Below the pieces are notes generated by a model. It had not been told where the DNA came from. It ran no database searches and saw only the letters and a list, made by a program, of their open reading frames with translations. This document shows, piece by piece, positions 8,013 to 17,197 of a DNA stretch of 64,000 nt. The position numbers were made by a program, and so were the translations under genes. Every line of letters starts with the position of its first letter. The stretch's first letter is position 1. Source of the DNA: Actinoplanes sp040639655 (GTDB lineage: Bacteria; Actinomycetota; Actinomycetes; Mycobacteriales; Micromonosporaceae); the NCBI RefSeq assembly GCF_040639655.1, contig NZ_JBFAAI010000036.1, forward strand, positions 28,043 through 92,042, written 5' to 3'.

Positions 8013-10022
8013 ATGACGACGGCGCGACGGTTGTTCTCGGCACTGTCCGTAGCGGCACTTGTGGTGGCCGGCGCCTTCGACGCCGCACCGGCGACGGCCG
8101 CGCCGCCGCCCGGGGATCCGGACACGCCGTGGCGCATGCGGCACTGGCCGCAGACGCAGCCCTGGCAGCTCGACGAGGCCGTCACCCTGGGCGCCCCGGC
8201 CGGCACGCCGCAGCCGATCGATCCCCAGCGGTACGAGCTGCCGGACACGATGACCTGGGACGACTACCGGGCTGTGCCGGGCACTGACTGGGCCGACCCG
8301 GCGGTGCGCGGCTCGGAACGCACCTTCAACGGCGCGCTCGTACTGGTCGACTACTCGAACCAGCCGTTCGTGGTCACTCAGCCGGCGAACTCGACGATCT
8401 ACGGGAACCCGTCCGGCGTACAGAATGTCGCCCGTTCCGAAGTGCCGGCGTTCTACCGGGACTTTCTGAACAAGCCGGGGACGCTCAACCGGGGCCACAC
8501 CATCCACGAATATTGGATGGAGGACTCGAACGGGCGCTTCGGCATCGACCTGAGCGCGTTCGGTGTGTACCGGATGCCGCACGCGAGCCACGAGTACGGC
8601 ATCGAGAACTCCATGCAGCGCGGACTGGGCTGCCCGGCCGACGACGTGTGCGGGCGTGACCTGCGTGCCGACGCACGCGCCGCCTGGATCGCGGCGGTCG
8701 GCGAGCAGGAGGCGGCCTCGTACGACTTCGTCTTCTTCCTCTCGGCCGGCCAGGACGAGTCGGCCACCTGGCAGGAGTTCGGCCCGATGAAGTTCACCAC
8801 CAGACAGGACGTGAGCGAGGAGTTCGGCCCGCCGGACGAGTCGCTGCCGAACTGGAACGCGACCCGTTACGTCGAGTGGACCTCCTGGCAGGCCTCGGCG
8901 AACATCTGGCCGAACGCCACCCAGGGCAGCTCCCTGCAGGCCGAGAGCTCGGGCATGTCGACGTACGCGCACGAGTTCAGCCACATCCTCGGCATCGGCG
9001 ACAACTACAACAACCCGTACTCCGTGCCGGCTCGCCGCGATTACAGCGGACCGTGGGAAATGCTGAGCCGCGGCACGTTCAACGGCCCTGGCGGACCGCA
9101 CAGCCGGTGGCTGATCCCGGGAACCGCGGGCTCGTCGATGGGCGCGCAGCACATGCTGCGCAACAAGATGAAGCTCGGCATCGTCGACGACACCGCGGTG
9201 CTGAAGCTCTCTCGCGCAGGCTTGGCCGAGTCCGGTGTCGTGGTGACACGGGTGACGGCGCGCGCGGTCGATCCCGGCCCTCGCCGGCTGGCCGGCATCA
9301 ACGTCACCCTGGACGGCGGCGACCGCAGCCCCGCCTGCAACACCGCGACGGACCCCTACTGCGACGGCGGCGGATACGACAACTACACCCTCGAAGTCGT
9401 CGACCGGATGGGCTTCGACTCGTTCACCCCGGACTCCGGCGTGCTGCTGGCCAAGACGAAGAACGCGGACTCCGCGCCGTTCATCTGGACCGTCGACGCC
9501 AATCCGCAGGACATCGACAAGGTCGACTTCGTGCTGCCGGACGGCACGCCGCAGAAGATGACGATCGGCGACTACCGGCAGCTCTCCGACGCGTTGTTCC
9601 ACGCCGGCACCGGGTCGGGCAGCCTCTTCGAGTACGCGGACACGGCCAACCGGCTGCACTTCTACGTTCTGGACCGGAAGCGGGACCGGCATGGCGTGCT
9701 CTCGTACGAGGTCGCGGTCCGCTCCCTCGACGGCGCCGGGCCGTCGGTCCGCGGTGTGAAGGCGCAGCCGGACACCGCCCGCCCCGGGCCGTCCGGCTGG
9801 GCCCGGTGCACGATTCCGATCCGCAACACCGGCCGGGACGCCGACGTCTTCCGGATCTCCGCGCCGGGAGCGGTCCTGCCCCGGGCTGTCGTCGGGGTGG
9901 CCGGCCGTCAGTCGGCCACGGTCGAGGTCTACGTCAAGGGTGCGCCGGCGGTGACGGTCGAGGTCAGGTCGGAGAGCGACCCGGCGGCGGCCGCCGTGAC
10001 CTCGTGCACCGGACGACGATGA
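8013..10022 (+). CDS. Secreted M6-family metalloprotease (immune inhibitor A-like)
   Basis: The product has 669 residues with a signal peptide (ARRLFSALSVAALVVAGAFDAAPATA). The zinc site HEFSH lies at residues 320-324, followed by the Asp of the extended HExxHxxGxxD motif at 330 (GIGDNYNNP), as in M6 peptidases; an N-terminal propeptide-like region and a C-terminal beta domain flank the catalytic part. Two Cys-containing loops (GCPADDVCGR, ACNTATDPYCDGG) suggest disulfides, fitting an extracellular location. The enzyme would degrade proteins outside the cell. ATG 8013 directly precedes the signal peptide. Together with the divergent S15 peptidase it forms an extracellular proteolysis pair. 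Confidence 0.85.
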   Translation: MTTARRLFSALSVAALVVAGAFDAAPATAAPPPGDPDTPWRMRHWPQTQPWQLDEAVTLGAPAGTPQPIDPQRYELPDTMTWDDYRAVPGTDWADPAVRGSERTFNGALVLVDYSNQPFVVTQPANSTIYGNPSGVQNVARSEVPAFYRDFLNKPGTLNRGHTIHEYWMEDSNGRFGIDLSAFGVYRMPHASHEYGIENSMQRGLGCPADDVCGRDLRADARAAWIAAVGEQEAASYDFVFFLSAGQDESATWQEFGPMKFTTRQDVSEEFGPPDESLPNWNATRYVEWTSWQASANIWPNATQGSSLQAESSGMSTYAHEFSHILGIGDNYNNPYSVPARRDYSGPWEMLSRGTFNGPGGPHSRWLIPGTAGSSMGAQHMLRNKMKLGIVDDTAVLKLSRAGLAESGVVVTRVTARAVDPGPRRLAGINVTLDGGDRSPACNTATDPYCDGGGYDNYTLEVVDRMGFDSFTPDSGVLLAKTKNADSAPFIWTVDANPQDIDKVDFVLPDGTPQKMTIGDYRQLSDALFHAGTGSGSLFEYADTANRLHFYVLDRKRDRHGVLSYEVAVRSLDGAGPSVRGVKAQPDTARPGPSGWARCTIPIRNTGRDADVFRISAPGAVLPRAVVGVAGRQSATVEVYVKGAPAVTVEVRSESDPAAAAVTSCTGRR

Positions 10023-10064
10023 CGCCCTGGACATCGAGGCGGGCGGCGGCGGGCGTGTCGTAGG

Positions 10065-10841
10065 GTGACGACGATGTGGGGACTGGGAACCGCGTACGAG
10101 GCCTATGTGGGGCGCTGGAGCCGGCGGGTGGCCGAGGTCTTCGTGTCCTGGCTGGACGTGCCGCCGGACCGGGCGTGGCTCGACGCGGGCTCCGGCACCG
10201 GGGCGCTGACCTCGGCGATCGTGGCGGCCGCCAGACCTGTTTCGGTGACCGGTGTCGACCCTTCGGTTCCCTTCCTCACCGCGGCCCGCGCTGCCGGGCC
10301 GGCCCTGCTCTGCGCCGGTGACGCCGCCGCGCTGCCCCTGGCGAGTGGCAGCTTCCACGCCGTGGTCTCCGGGCTCGCGCTCAACTTCGTGCCCCGCCCC
10401 GAAGCCGCGGTCCGGGAGTTCGCCCGGGTGGCGGCGCCGGGCGGTGTGACGGCCGCCTACGTCTGGGACTACCGCAACGGCATGGCCATGATGCGCGAGT
10501 TCTGGACCGCGGCGGCCGACCTGGATCCGGCGGCCGCCGCCCTGGACGAGAGTCGTCGCTTCGCCTTCTGCCGGGAGGACGTGCTGGCCGGCTGGTGGGC
10601 CTCGGCCGGTTTCCGGGACGTGTCGACGCGCCGGATCGAGATCCCGACCGTGTTCACCGGCTTCGACGATTTCTGGCAGCCGTTCCTCGGCGGCCAGGGA
10701 CCGGCGCCCGCCTACGTGGCGTCGCTGCCCGCCGAGCGCCGTGACGCGCTGCGCGAACTGCTCCGCGACCGCCTCCCGGCGGCCGCGGACGGGTCGATCG
10801 CCATGACCGCGGCGGCCTGGGCGGTCCGGGGCACCGCCTGA
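10065..10841 (+). CDS. SAM-dependent class I methyltransferase
   Basis: The 258-residue protein has the class I methyltransferase fold: motif I LDAGSGTGALTSAI (residues 39-52), an acidic end of strand 2 (VTGVDPS), motif II-like CAGDAAALPLASGSFHAVVS and motif III VREFARVAAPGGVTAAY. It resembles the UbiE/Methyltransf_11 group. The substrate is unknown. The GTG at 10065 gives the best N-terminus; an ATG three codons later is equally possible. It lies 42 bp after the M6 protease gene, and its stop is 4 bp from that of the convergent monooxygenase. Confidence 0.82.
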   Translation: MTTMWGLGTAYEAYVGRWSRRVAEVFVSWLDVPPDRAWLDAGSGTGALTSAIVAAARPVSVTGVDPSVPFLTAARAAGPALLCAGDAAALPLASGSFHAVVSGLALNFVPRPEAAVREFARVAAPGGVTAAYVWDYRNGMAMMREFWTAAADLDPAAAALDESRRFAFCREDVLAGWWASAGFRDVSTRRIEIPTVFTGFDDFWQPFLGGQGPAPAYVASLPAERRDALRELLRDRLPAAADGSIAMTAAAWAVRGTA

Positions 10842-10845
10842 CCGG

Positions 10846-11967
10846 TCAGTGCGGCGGGCGCCAGCCGGCGTAGCGGGCCATCGAACGCAGCGCCAGCCGG
10901 GGCGGGACCGCTCGGATCAGCGCGTTGCGGGCAGCGACCGCCACGGGGTTGTCCAGCTGCTGGCCGTACCGCCCCATCATCCGGGAGGCCCTGGCCACCT
11001 GCTGGCTGCGCGGCCGTCGCTGCCGGTCGTAGGCGGCCGGCCCGTCCGGCCGGCCGGCGACGGAGGCCAGGACGACGGCGTCCTCGAGCGCCTGGTTGGC
11101 GCCCTGGCCGAGGTGCGGCGTCATGGCGTGGGCGGCGTCGCCGAGGAGGACGACCCGGCCCCGGACGTACGTCGGCAGTGGCTCGTCGAGACAGGCGAGG
11201 TCGTCCTGCAGCACCGTGTCGGTCGCGGCGATCAGTTCCGGGATCGGGTCGTGCCAGCGCTGGAATCTGGGGTCGACCGGGGCGGGCGGTGCACCGGGTG
11301 CGGCGTTGACGGCGGCGTACCAGTAGACCCGGCCGTCGGCCAGCGGCACGATGCCGAACTCGGCGCCGCGGTCCCAGCTGATGGCCACGACCAGATCGCC
11401 GTGCCAGACCGGTGTCACCCCGCGCCAGGCGGTCACCCCGATGGGCGCCGCGCCGGAGGCTTCGGGCCACAGCTTCTTCCGTACGGTGCTGCGGATGCCG
11501 TCCGCGGCGACGACCAGGTCGGCCTCGGCATGTACGTCTCCGTCGTCGCCCCGGTGGACCACCTCGCCGTCGGTGGTCACGTCGATGACCTGGGCGCCGG
11601 TCCGCACGGTCACGTCGGCCGGGAGGGCGTCGAGAAGAATCTGGTGCAGGGCGGCGCGGTGGATGCCGTACGCCGGTGTGCCGAGCGTGCGCTCCAGCCG
11701 GCCGGCTTCGATGCGTGCCAGCCAGCGACCGTCGGCCCGGCGGGTGCCTCCGGACATGTCGGGCCGGCCGCCCTGCCGCACGGCGTCGCCGACGCCGAGT
11801 TCGTCGAGGCAGCGCAACCCGTTGGCCTGCAGCACCACGCCCGCCCCGACCGGACGGAACGCCGCGGCCCGTTCGAGCACGGTCACCCGCCAGCCCGCAC
11901 GGCGCAGGCCGAGGGCCGCGCTCAGTCCACCGATGCCGCCGCCGACAACCACCGCACTGGGGGCCAT
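10846..11967 (-). CDS. FAD-dependent monooxygenase
   Basis: The 373-residue flavoprotein belongs to the UbiH/PHBH-like aromatic hydroxylases. FAD motifs are clear: VVVGGGIGGLSAALGLRRAG at the N-terminus, VVAADGIRSTVRKKL in the middle and VVLLGDAAHAMTPHLGQGANQALEDA near residue 285. The substrate is not predictable. Choosing ATG 11967 puts AAGGAG 7 bases upstream; a GTG two codons earlier would be too close to it. The gene is divergent from a TetR regulator, and two copies of a 14-bp sequence lie in the 63-bp gap, so it is very likely the regulator's target. Confidence 0.85.
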   Translation of the reverse strand: MAPSAVVVGGGIGGLSAALGLRRAGWRVTVLERAAAFRPVGAGVVLQANGLRCLDELGVGDAVRQGGRPDMSGGTRRADGRWLARIEAGRLERTLGTPAYGIHRAALHQILLDALPADVTVRTGAQVIDVTTDGEVVHRGDDGDVHAEADLVVAADGIRSTVRKKLWPEASGAAPIGVTAWRGVTPVWHGDLVVAISWDRGAEFGIVPLADGRVYWYAAVNAAPGAPPAPVDPRFQRWHDPIPELIAATDTVLQDDLACLDEPLPTYVRGRVVLLGDAAHAMTPHLGQGANQALEDAVVLASVAGRPDGPAAYDRQRRPRSQQVARASRMMGRYGQQLDNPVAVAARNALIRAVPPRLALRSMARYAGWRPPH

Positions 11968-11978
11968 CTCCACACTCC

Positions 11979-12014
11979 TTCTACAGATGTAGAAACCATA
12001 CTACAGATGTAGAA
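11979..12014. promoter_or_regulatory. Doubled TetR-type operator
   Basis: Two copies of CTACAGATGTAGAA (11981-11994 and 12001-12014) lie 20 bp apart in the divergent promoter region. Each is itself an inverted repeat (CTACA-GA-TGTAG); the first extends to TTCTACA-GA-TGTAGAA. The arrangement fits cooperative binding of TetR dimers that repress both genes. Confidence 0.7.
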
Positions 12015-12030
12015 AGAAGGTGATGCCACA

Positions 12031-12639
12031 GTGCCGGCCGACCGCTTCGCGCTGCTGACCGACGCCGCGATCGACGTCCTCGCCGAGGAGGGCATGCGCG
12101 GACTGACCCATCGGGCCGTCGACCGCCGGACCGGCCTGCCGGAGGGGACGACCTCCGCTTACTTCCGCACGCGCAAGACGCTCATCGAAGCTGTCGTACG
12201 GCGCATCGCCGACCTGGACCGGGCGGATCTACGGGCCGGCCAGCTGCCCGCCGACGCCGACAGCCCGGTAGCCGACCTCACCGACATCGCCACGATGGCA
12301 GCCGTCATGGCCCGGGTGCTCGACGGATGGATGAGCAGCGGGCGCAACCGCACGCTGGCTCGTTACGCCTGCCTGCTGGAAGCCACCCACCACCCGGAGA
12401 TCCGGACGATCCTCGCGTACGGCGACGCGTCCCGCGCCCAGGCCCGCGCCATGCTCGCGGCCGCCGGTGCACCGAACCCCGAACAGGCCGGCGACCATCT
12501 CGTCGCCTGCGTCGACGGCCTCCTGTTCGACCGCCTGGCCGGCGCCGGCGCCCGGAGCGCCCCGCCGCCCGGCACCGAGGCCAACCGCGCCGACCTGACC
12601 GACGCCCTGACCGCAGTACTTCGCGGGTTCACCACGTAG
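12031..12639 (+). CDS. TetR-family regulator
   Basis: A 202-residue regulator with an N-terminal TetR helix-turn-helix (LLTDAAIDVLAEEGMRGLTHRAVDRRTGLPEGTTSAYFRTRKTLI, residues about 8-52) and a helical ligand domain. The YFRTRKTLIEAV segment is the usual end of the recognition region. The GTG at 12031 is preceded by GAAGG. It is transcribed away from the FAD monooxygenase, and the two operator copies between them suggest that it represses both itself and that enzyme until a ligand, perhaps the enzyme's substrate, is bound. Confidence 0.87.
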   Translation: MPADRFALLTDAAIDVLAEEGMRGLTHRAVDRRTGLPEGTTSAYFRTRKTLIEAVVRRIADLDRADLRAGQLPADADSPVADLTDIATMAAVMARVLDGWMSSGRNRTLARYACLLEATHHPEIRTILAYGDASRAQARAMLAAAGAPNPEQAGDHLVACVDGLLFDRLAGAGARSAPPPGTEANRADLTDALTAVLRGFTT

Positions 12640-12736
12640 ACCCGCACGGCCGGGCCCGGGACGTGCCCACCGGCGCAGCGCCGGTCCACTGTAGATTCGA
12701 TCTCTCCGATGCCGCGCCAAGGGGAGGCGACTCGTC

Positions 12737-13447
12737 ATGGGTGAGGTCTCGATCCGGACACTCGAGGGAGAGCCGGACGCCGGCACACTTCGCAGGTTGT
12801 ACGACACGGTATTCGCGCCGAGCTTCGCGCCGGCCGAACGCGAGCCCTTCGACAAGCTGCGGCGGGTGCTGGCGGCCGACGAGCTGCGCGGGGCGATCGC
12901 GGTGACGCCGGACGGCGAACCGGTGGGCGCGCTCTTCCTCGAATGGTTCGCCGACATCCGGGCCGCGCTGCTCTGCTATTTCGCCATCCGGCCCGACCTG
13001 CGCGGCCAGGGCATCGGCCGTCGGCTCGCCGCCGCCGCCACACCGCGATGGCGGACGGAGCTCAAGCCGCACGTCGTCTTCGCCGAGGCCGGTGATCCGC
13101 ACCTGCACGGCACGGACGGGACCGGCGGGGGCGACTACGGCGACGGCGACGCGCGCCTGCGGCTCTACGGCGGCTTCGGTGCCCGCCGCCTGCCGATCCC
13201 CTACCTGATGCCCGAGCTGGCACCGGGTGCGGGACGCCTGCACAACCTGCTGCTGCTCGTGATGGAGGCCGACGAGACGGTGAGCCCGGCGCCGGACCGG
13301 ATCCGCGCCGCGATCGTCGAGGACTTCCTGCTGCGCTACTTCGACCGGCAGGAGGGCGCGGTCCGCGACGACGACGGCCGGCTGGGACAGCTGCTGACCG
13401 CATGCCGCCGGACCGAATTCCTGCCGCTGCTGCCCCTGACCACCTGA
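12737..13447 (+). CDS. GNAT-family acetyltransferase
   Basis: The 236-residue product contains the acetyl-CoA loop of GNAT enzymes, IRPDLRGQGIGRRLAAAA, at residues 83-100, preceded by the strand with ALFLEWFADIRAALLCYFA. The remainder includes a conserved-looking LYGGFGARRLPIPYLMPEL segment that resembles a group of actinobacterial GNATs of unknown substrate. It may act on a small molecule or a protein amine. ATG 12737 lies 97 bp after the TetR gene, with GGGGAGG upstream; a weak hairpin at 12669-12685 could end the TetR transcript. Confidence 0.8.
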   Translation: MGEVSIRTLEGEPDAGTLRRLYDTVFAPSFAPAEREPFDKLRRVLAADELRGAIAVTPDGEPVGALFLEWFADIRAALLCYFAIRPDLRGQGIGRRLAAAATPRWRTELKPHVVFAEAGDPHLHGTDGTGGGDYGDGDARLRLYGGFGARRLPIPYLMPELAPGAGRLHNLLLLVMEADETVSPAPDRIRAAIVEDFLLRYFDRQEGAVRDDDGRLGQLLTACRRTEFLPLLPLTT

Positions 13448-13459
13448 ACGCATCGCCGG

Positions 13460-14110
13460 TCAGCCGGCGGCCAGGCCCGCCTCACGGGCGAGAAGGCCGG
13501 CCTGCGTACGGTTCGCGCAGTCCAGTTTCACCAGCAGCCGGGACACGTGTCCCTTGACGGTGGCCTCGGTGAGACTCAGCCGCGAACCGATCCCCGCGTT
13601 CGACAGCCCCTCGCCGAGGCAGGTCAGGACCTCGACCTCGCGCGGGGTCAGTTCGCCGAGCAGACGGCGTGCCCGGTCCCGGCCGGCCTCCTCCCGGCTC
13701 GCGGCGCTCACCAGCCGCTGCGTCGCCTGCGGGGAGAGGACCGTGTGACCGTCGGCCGCGACGCGGACCAGGCCGATCAGGTCCTCCGGCCGGGTCGACT
13801 TGAGCAGGAAACCGGCGGCGCCGGCCCGTAGTGCGCGCAGCACGTACTCGTCGGCGTCGAAGGTGGTCAGCACCACGACGGCGGGGCGGTGGGCGAGCCG
13901 CGCGATCCGGCCCAGCGCGGTCAGCCCGTCGACGCCGGGCATGCGCAGGTCGAGCAGGACGACGTCGGGCCGGTGCCGGATGACCGCCTCGACTGCGGCG
14001 GCGCCGTCGAGCGCCTCGTCGACGACCCGCACGTCGTCGGCCGAGCCCAGGATCGTACGCAGGTGGGCGCAGACCATCGGCTCGTCGTCGGCCACCACGA
14101 CCCGGATCAC
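13460..14110 (-). CDS. NarL/LuxR-type response regulator
   Basis: A 216-residue response regulator. The receiver domain has the acidic pair (ADDE, residues 7-10), the phosphorylation site Asp54 in VVLLDLRMPG, the conserved Thr (VVLTTFD) and Lys (FLLKS). A LuxR-type helix-turn-helix follows (LTPREVEVLTCLGEGLSNAGIGSRLSLTEATVKGHVSRLL). Its start codon overlaps the stop of the kinase gene, and the two form a standard two-component operon transcribed leftwards. Target genes are unknown; the neighbouring DUF418 gene is divergent from the kinase and could be one. Confidence 0.93.
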   Translation of the reverse strand: MIRVVVADDEPMVCAHLRTILGSADDVRVVDEALDGAAAVEAVIRHRPDVVLLDLRMPGVDGLTALGRIARLAHRPAVVVLTTFDADEYVLRALRAGAAGFLLKSTRPEDLIGLVRVAADGHTVLSPQATQRLVSAASREEAGRDRARRLLGELTPREVEVLTCLGEGLSNAGIGSRLSLTEATVKGHVSRLLVKLDCANRTQAGLLAREAGLAAG

Positions 14111-15318
14111 AGGGTTCCCTCCGTAGGTACGTACACCGGCAGGTTCGCGGCCACCCGGTAGCCGCCGCCGGGCCGCGGGCCGGTGGTCAGCTCGCCACGG
14201 ACAAGCTCCACCCGCTGCCGCAGGCCGGTCAGGCCACTGCCGGAGCCCGTCGCCGCCAGCGCCGGATCGGTTGTCCCGGCCGGTCCGGTGTCGGTCACGC
14301 TCAGCCGGATCCGGTCGGCACTGTAGTGGAGTTCGACCACCACCGTCGCGCCCGGCGCGTGTTTGCGGACGTTGGTGAGCGCTTCCTGGACGAGCCGGTA
14401 CGCGGTCCGCCCGACCACCGGGGAGACGGCCACCGGTACACCTTCCTCGACCATCTCCACGGCGACCCCGACCGACCGCGACTGTGCGAGCAGCTCCGAG
14501 AGGTCCGGAACCGCGACGGGAGCCGGCTCGGGGCGGGCCGTCGCGCGCTCACCGGCTGGGGCACGCAACACGCCGACCAGGTCGCGAAGCTCCTCGAGCG
14601 CCTGGCAGCCGGCAGTACGGAGCTCCTCGGCGATCTTGCGGGTGTCCTCGTCGACGGCCGACATCCCGAGGGCGCCGGCCTGCAGCACCATCAGCGTCAC
14701 CCGGTGGGTCACCACATCGTGCATCTCGCGGGCCAGCCCGGCCCGTTCCTCGGCGCGGGCCTGCGCGGCCAGCAGGTGCCGTTCCCGTTCGGCGCGTTCG
14801 GCGCGTTCGGCCAGGGCGAGCAGAAGCCGCTGGCGGCCGGCCGCCCACAGGCCGAGCAACGCCGGCATCACGGTCATCAGGATTCCGAGGGTCACCACGG
14901 TGACGTGCGGCTGCCAGGGCCGGACCGCCAGCAAGGTGACGGCGGCTATCAGCGCCCAGCCGAGCCGCGGGCGGCGCCCGTAGACGACGGTGGCATAGAT
15001 GGCGTACGGGCTGGCCAGTGGCGCGACGACCCAGATCGGATCGACGTCGGGTGCCCAGATGAGGCCGGGCACGAGCAGTTGCGGCACCAGTTGCAGCAGC
15101 GCCACCACGCCGAGGGCGCCGAGCAACGCCTCCGGGGCCCGGCGGCGCAGAACCAGTCCGAGCTGGACAACCGTCTGCACCACCAGCAGAGTCCAGCCGT
15201 ACGTGGTGTCGAGGTGCCAGTGCCGTACCGCGAGCCACGTGTCCGCCGCCGCCACGCTCACCGCGAGCACGGCGTCCAGGGCCAGGTGACGCGACGATCT
15301 CACGGGCAGGGACGGCAT
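14107..15318 (-). CDS. NarL-type sensor histidine kinase
   Basis: The 403-residue kinase has an N-terminal membrane domain of four to six helices (about residues 10-150), a short coiled segment, then a HisKA_3 dimerisation helix with the phospho-accepting His in LAREMHDVVTHRVTLM, and an HATPase domain ending with GLTGLRQRVELVRGEL. The N-box reads LVQEALTNVRKHAPG. No extracellular sensor domain is present, so the signal is probably membrane-borne. I use ATG 15318; the frame opens 45 bp earlier, but without plausible coding content. It is followed by the response regulator with a 4-bp overlap. Confidence 0.92.
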   Translation of the reverse strand: MPSLPVRSSRHLALDAVLAVSVAAADTWLAVRHWHLDTTYGWTLLVVQTVVQLGLVLRRRAPEALLGALGVVALLQLVPQLLVPGLIWAPDVDPIWVVAPLASPYAIYATVVYGRRPRLGWALIAAVTLLAVRPWQPHVTVVTLGILMTVMPALLGLWAAGRQRLLLALAERAERAERERHLLAAQARAEERAGLAREMHDVVTHRVTLMVLQAGALGMSAVDEDTRKIAEELRTAGCQALEELRDLVGVLRAPAGERATARPEPAPVAVPDLSELLAQSRSVGVAVEMVEEGVPVAVSPVVGRTAYRLVQEALTNVRKHAPGATVVVELHYSADRIRLSVTDTGPAGTTDPALAATGSGSGLTGLRQRVELVRGELTTGPRPGGGYRVAANLPVYVPTEGTL

Positions 15319-15449
15319 GGTCCACACGGTAGCGACACGGTGGATCGCGCCGGGACCGACCAAAGTAGGGACCGGGGCCGCGCGGCACTACTTTCGTCGC
15401 CCCGGCGCCGACGTTCCGGGCTTACGCGGCGGAGCACCTCCGGGATGGG

Positions 15450-16625
15450 ATGCCGGGCATGACCGTTCTCTCGGAGGCAGCCGGCACCACGCCCACGGCC
15501 GGCAGCCGCATTCAGCTGCTGGACGTACTGCGCGGGGTGGCGATCCTCGGCACTCTCGGCACCAACATCTGGATCTTCACCGATCCACGCGGCCCGGCCG
15601 GGGCTCTGGTTCCGCCCGGCGGCGCCGGTGTGGTGGAGGTGCTGTTGCGAATGCTCAGCAACGGCAAGTTCCTCGCCCTGCTCACGCTGTTGTTCGGGGT
15701 GGGGCTGGAGCTGCAGTACCGCTCGGCGGTCCGCCGCGGCCGGCGCTGGCCCGGCTGGTACCTGTGGCGGGCGGTGCTGCTGCTGGCCGAGGGGGCACTG
15801 CATTACCTGCTCATCTTCGAGTGGGACGTGCTCATGGCGTACGCCCTGGTCTCCCTTCTGGTGGCCGGCATGGTGGGACGCAGCGACCGGGCGGTCCGCG
15901 CCTGCATGGCCGTCGCGGCGATCCTGCACGTGGCCATGATCGGCCTGCTCACCGCGGCCGGCGTCGGCACTACGGCCGTGACGCCGGGCGGTGCGGACCT
16001 GTATCGCACCGGGAGCTACCCGGAGCAGGTGGCGGCCCGCATCGACGGGCTCGGGCTGTACCGGTCGGAGTCCGTCCTGATCATTCCGCTGACGGTCCTG
16101 CTCTTCCTGGCCGGTTCGCGACTGATGCGCGCCGGCGTCTTCGAAGCCGGTCCGGCCGGGCGGGTGCTGCGCCGGCGGCTGGCCCTGCTCGGGCTCGGCG
16201 CAGGACTGCCGCTGAACCTGCTCACCTCGTTCGCCGGGCCGCGCTGGTACTTCGTCGACCGCTATCTGTGCGGTCCGCTCGTGGCGATCGGCCTGATGGC
16301 CGTGGTCACCGGTCTGCTGCTGCGGACGACCGGTGGCGCCGGACGGCGGCGGCTCGCCGGGGTGGGCCGGACGGCGTTGTCCTGCTACGTCCTGCAGAAC
16401 CTGATCTGTGCGGTGCTCTGCTACGGCTGGGGGCTGGGCCTGGCGGCACGTCTCGACGGCCTGCGTCCGTGGTGGCCGCCGGTGGCCTGGGTCGTGGTGT
16501 CGGCCACGCTGATCGTTACGGCCGGGTGGTGGCTGCGGCGGTTCGATCGCGGACCGCTCGAGATCGCCTGGCACTGGGCCTGGCAGCTGCCCCAGCGGGG
16601 GCCGCGGCGACGGCGACCGGCATGA
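15450..16625 (+). CDS. DUF418-type membrane protein
   Basis: A 391-residue integral membrane protein with about ten hydrophobic helices. The start (RIQLLDVLRGVAILGTLGTNIWIF) and the C-terminal third (GVGRTALSCYVLQNLICAVLCY) match the DUF418 family, which is related to acyltransferase-3 type membrane proteins; the family has no established biochemical role. GPAGALVPPGG follows the first helix. The ATG at 15450 and another at 15459 are both usable. It is divergent from the two-component operon with a 131-bp gap between the starts, which suggests that it belongs to the same response. Confidence 0.8.
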   Translation: MPGMTVLSEAAGTTPTAGSRIQLLDVLRGVAILGTLGTNIWIFTDPRGPAGALVPPGGAGVVEVLLRMLSNGKFLALLTLLFGVGLELQYRSAVRRGRRWPGWYLWRAVLLLAEGALHYLLIFEWDVLMAYALVSLLVAGMVGRSDRAVRACMAVAAILHVAMIGLLTAAGVGTTAVTPGGADLYRTGSYPEQVAARIDGLGLYRSESVLIIPLTVLLFLAGSRLMRAGVFEAGPAGRVLRRRLALLGLGAGLPLNLLTSFAGPRWYFVDRYLCGPLVAIGLMAVVTGLLLRTTGGAGRRRLAGVGRTALSCYVLQNLICAVLCYGWGLGLAARLDGLRPWWPPVAWVVVSATLIVTAGWWLRRFDRGPLEIAWHWAWQLPQRGPRRRRPA

Positions 16626-17125
16626 CCCGCCGGTTGGCGTCGACTAGCTGCCGGGTCCCGCCCAGAAAATCTGTGCTCGAGGACCTAGACTTCCTGCCGA
16701 GGGTCGGATAGAGTTCCGGACGTCGAATGAAGAGATCGTTGAAGACGCCGACGAACTCCGCCGAGTACAAAGCAGGGCCCGGAATTCTCGTGGCTCACTC
16801 GGCGACGCGGTGAAGACCTACGAAACCGCACCCGCGTAAGCAGTCAGCAACACAAGACCTTGACGTAATTCCAGGTCAGGGCAGCCAGCCGTACGTGCCG
16901 GGGCCATGAGATTCGACGAGGGCCGCGACACCGGCAGGCAGAACCAGAGGAAAAGCAGGCAGAGGAAAGGGAGGATCGAACACCGTTGGATCGCCCGCTG
17001 TCAGGCCGCACTACCGGGCCCCGGGCGGACACCGCAGTTACCTTGAACGAAAGGTGGTCTCCGGTCACGCTTATGCGATCCCCGCACTTCCCGCCCTCGA
17101 CGGCGGCCGGTGCGGATATTGATCT

Positions 17126-17141
17126 CCGACGACTTCGTCGG
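17126..17141. promoter_or_regulatory. 16-bp palindrome upstream of the MerR-like gene
   Basis: CCGACGACTTCGTCGG has two 7-bp arms around CT and lies 74 bp before the regulator's start codon. Such a site would suit binding by a dimeric regulator, perhaps autoregulation; this is inference. Confidence 0.35.
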
Positions 17142-17169
17142 TAAATGGTGTTTCGATCCTGCGAACCCT

Positions 17170-17197
17170 GGGCCCCGGCGCAAAAGCGCCGGGGCCC
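17170..17197 (+). terminator. Strong 12-bp hairpin in the leader of the MerR-like gene
   Basis: GGGCCCCGGCGC pairs perfectly with 17186-17197 around an AAAA loop. No T tract follows. It ends 11 bp before the GGAGG ribosome binding site of the next gene, so it could terminate an upstream transcript, act as an attenuator, or protect the 5' end of the mRNA. Confidence 0.5.

Noticed and set aside
7791..10358. An open frame of 855 codons on the minus strand opposite the M6 protease gene
   Set aside because: It mirrors the codon structure of the real gene, is rich in Arg, Gly and His, has no family motifs, and would overlap two well-supported genes. Such frames are common in GC-rich DNA.
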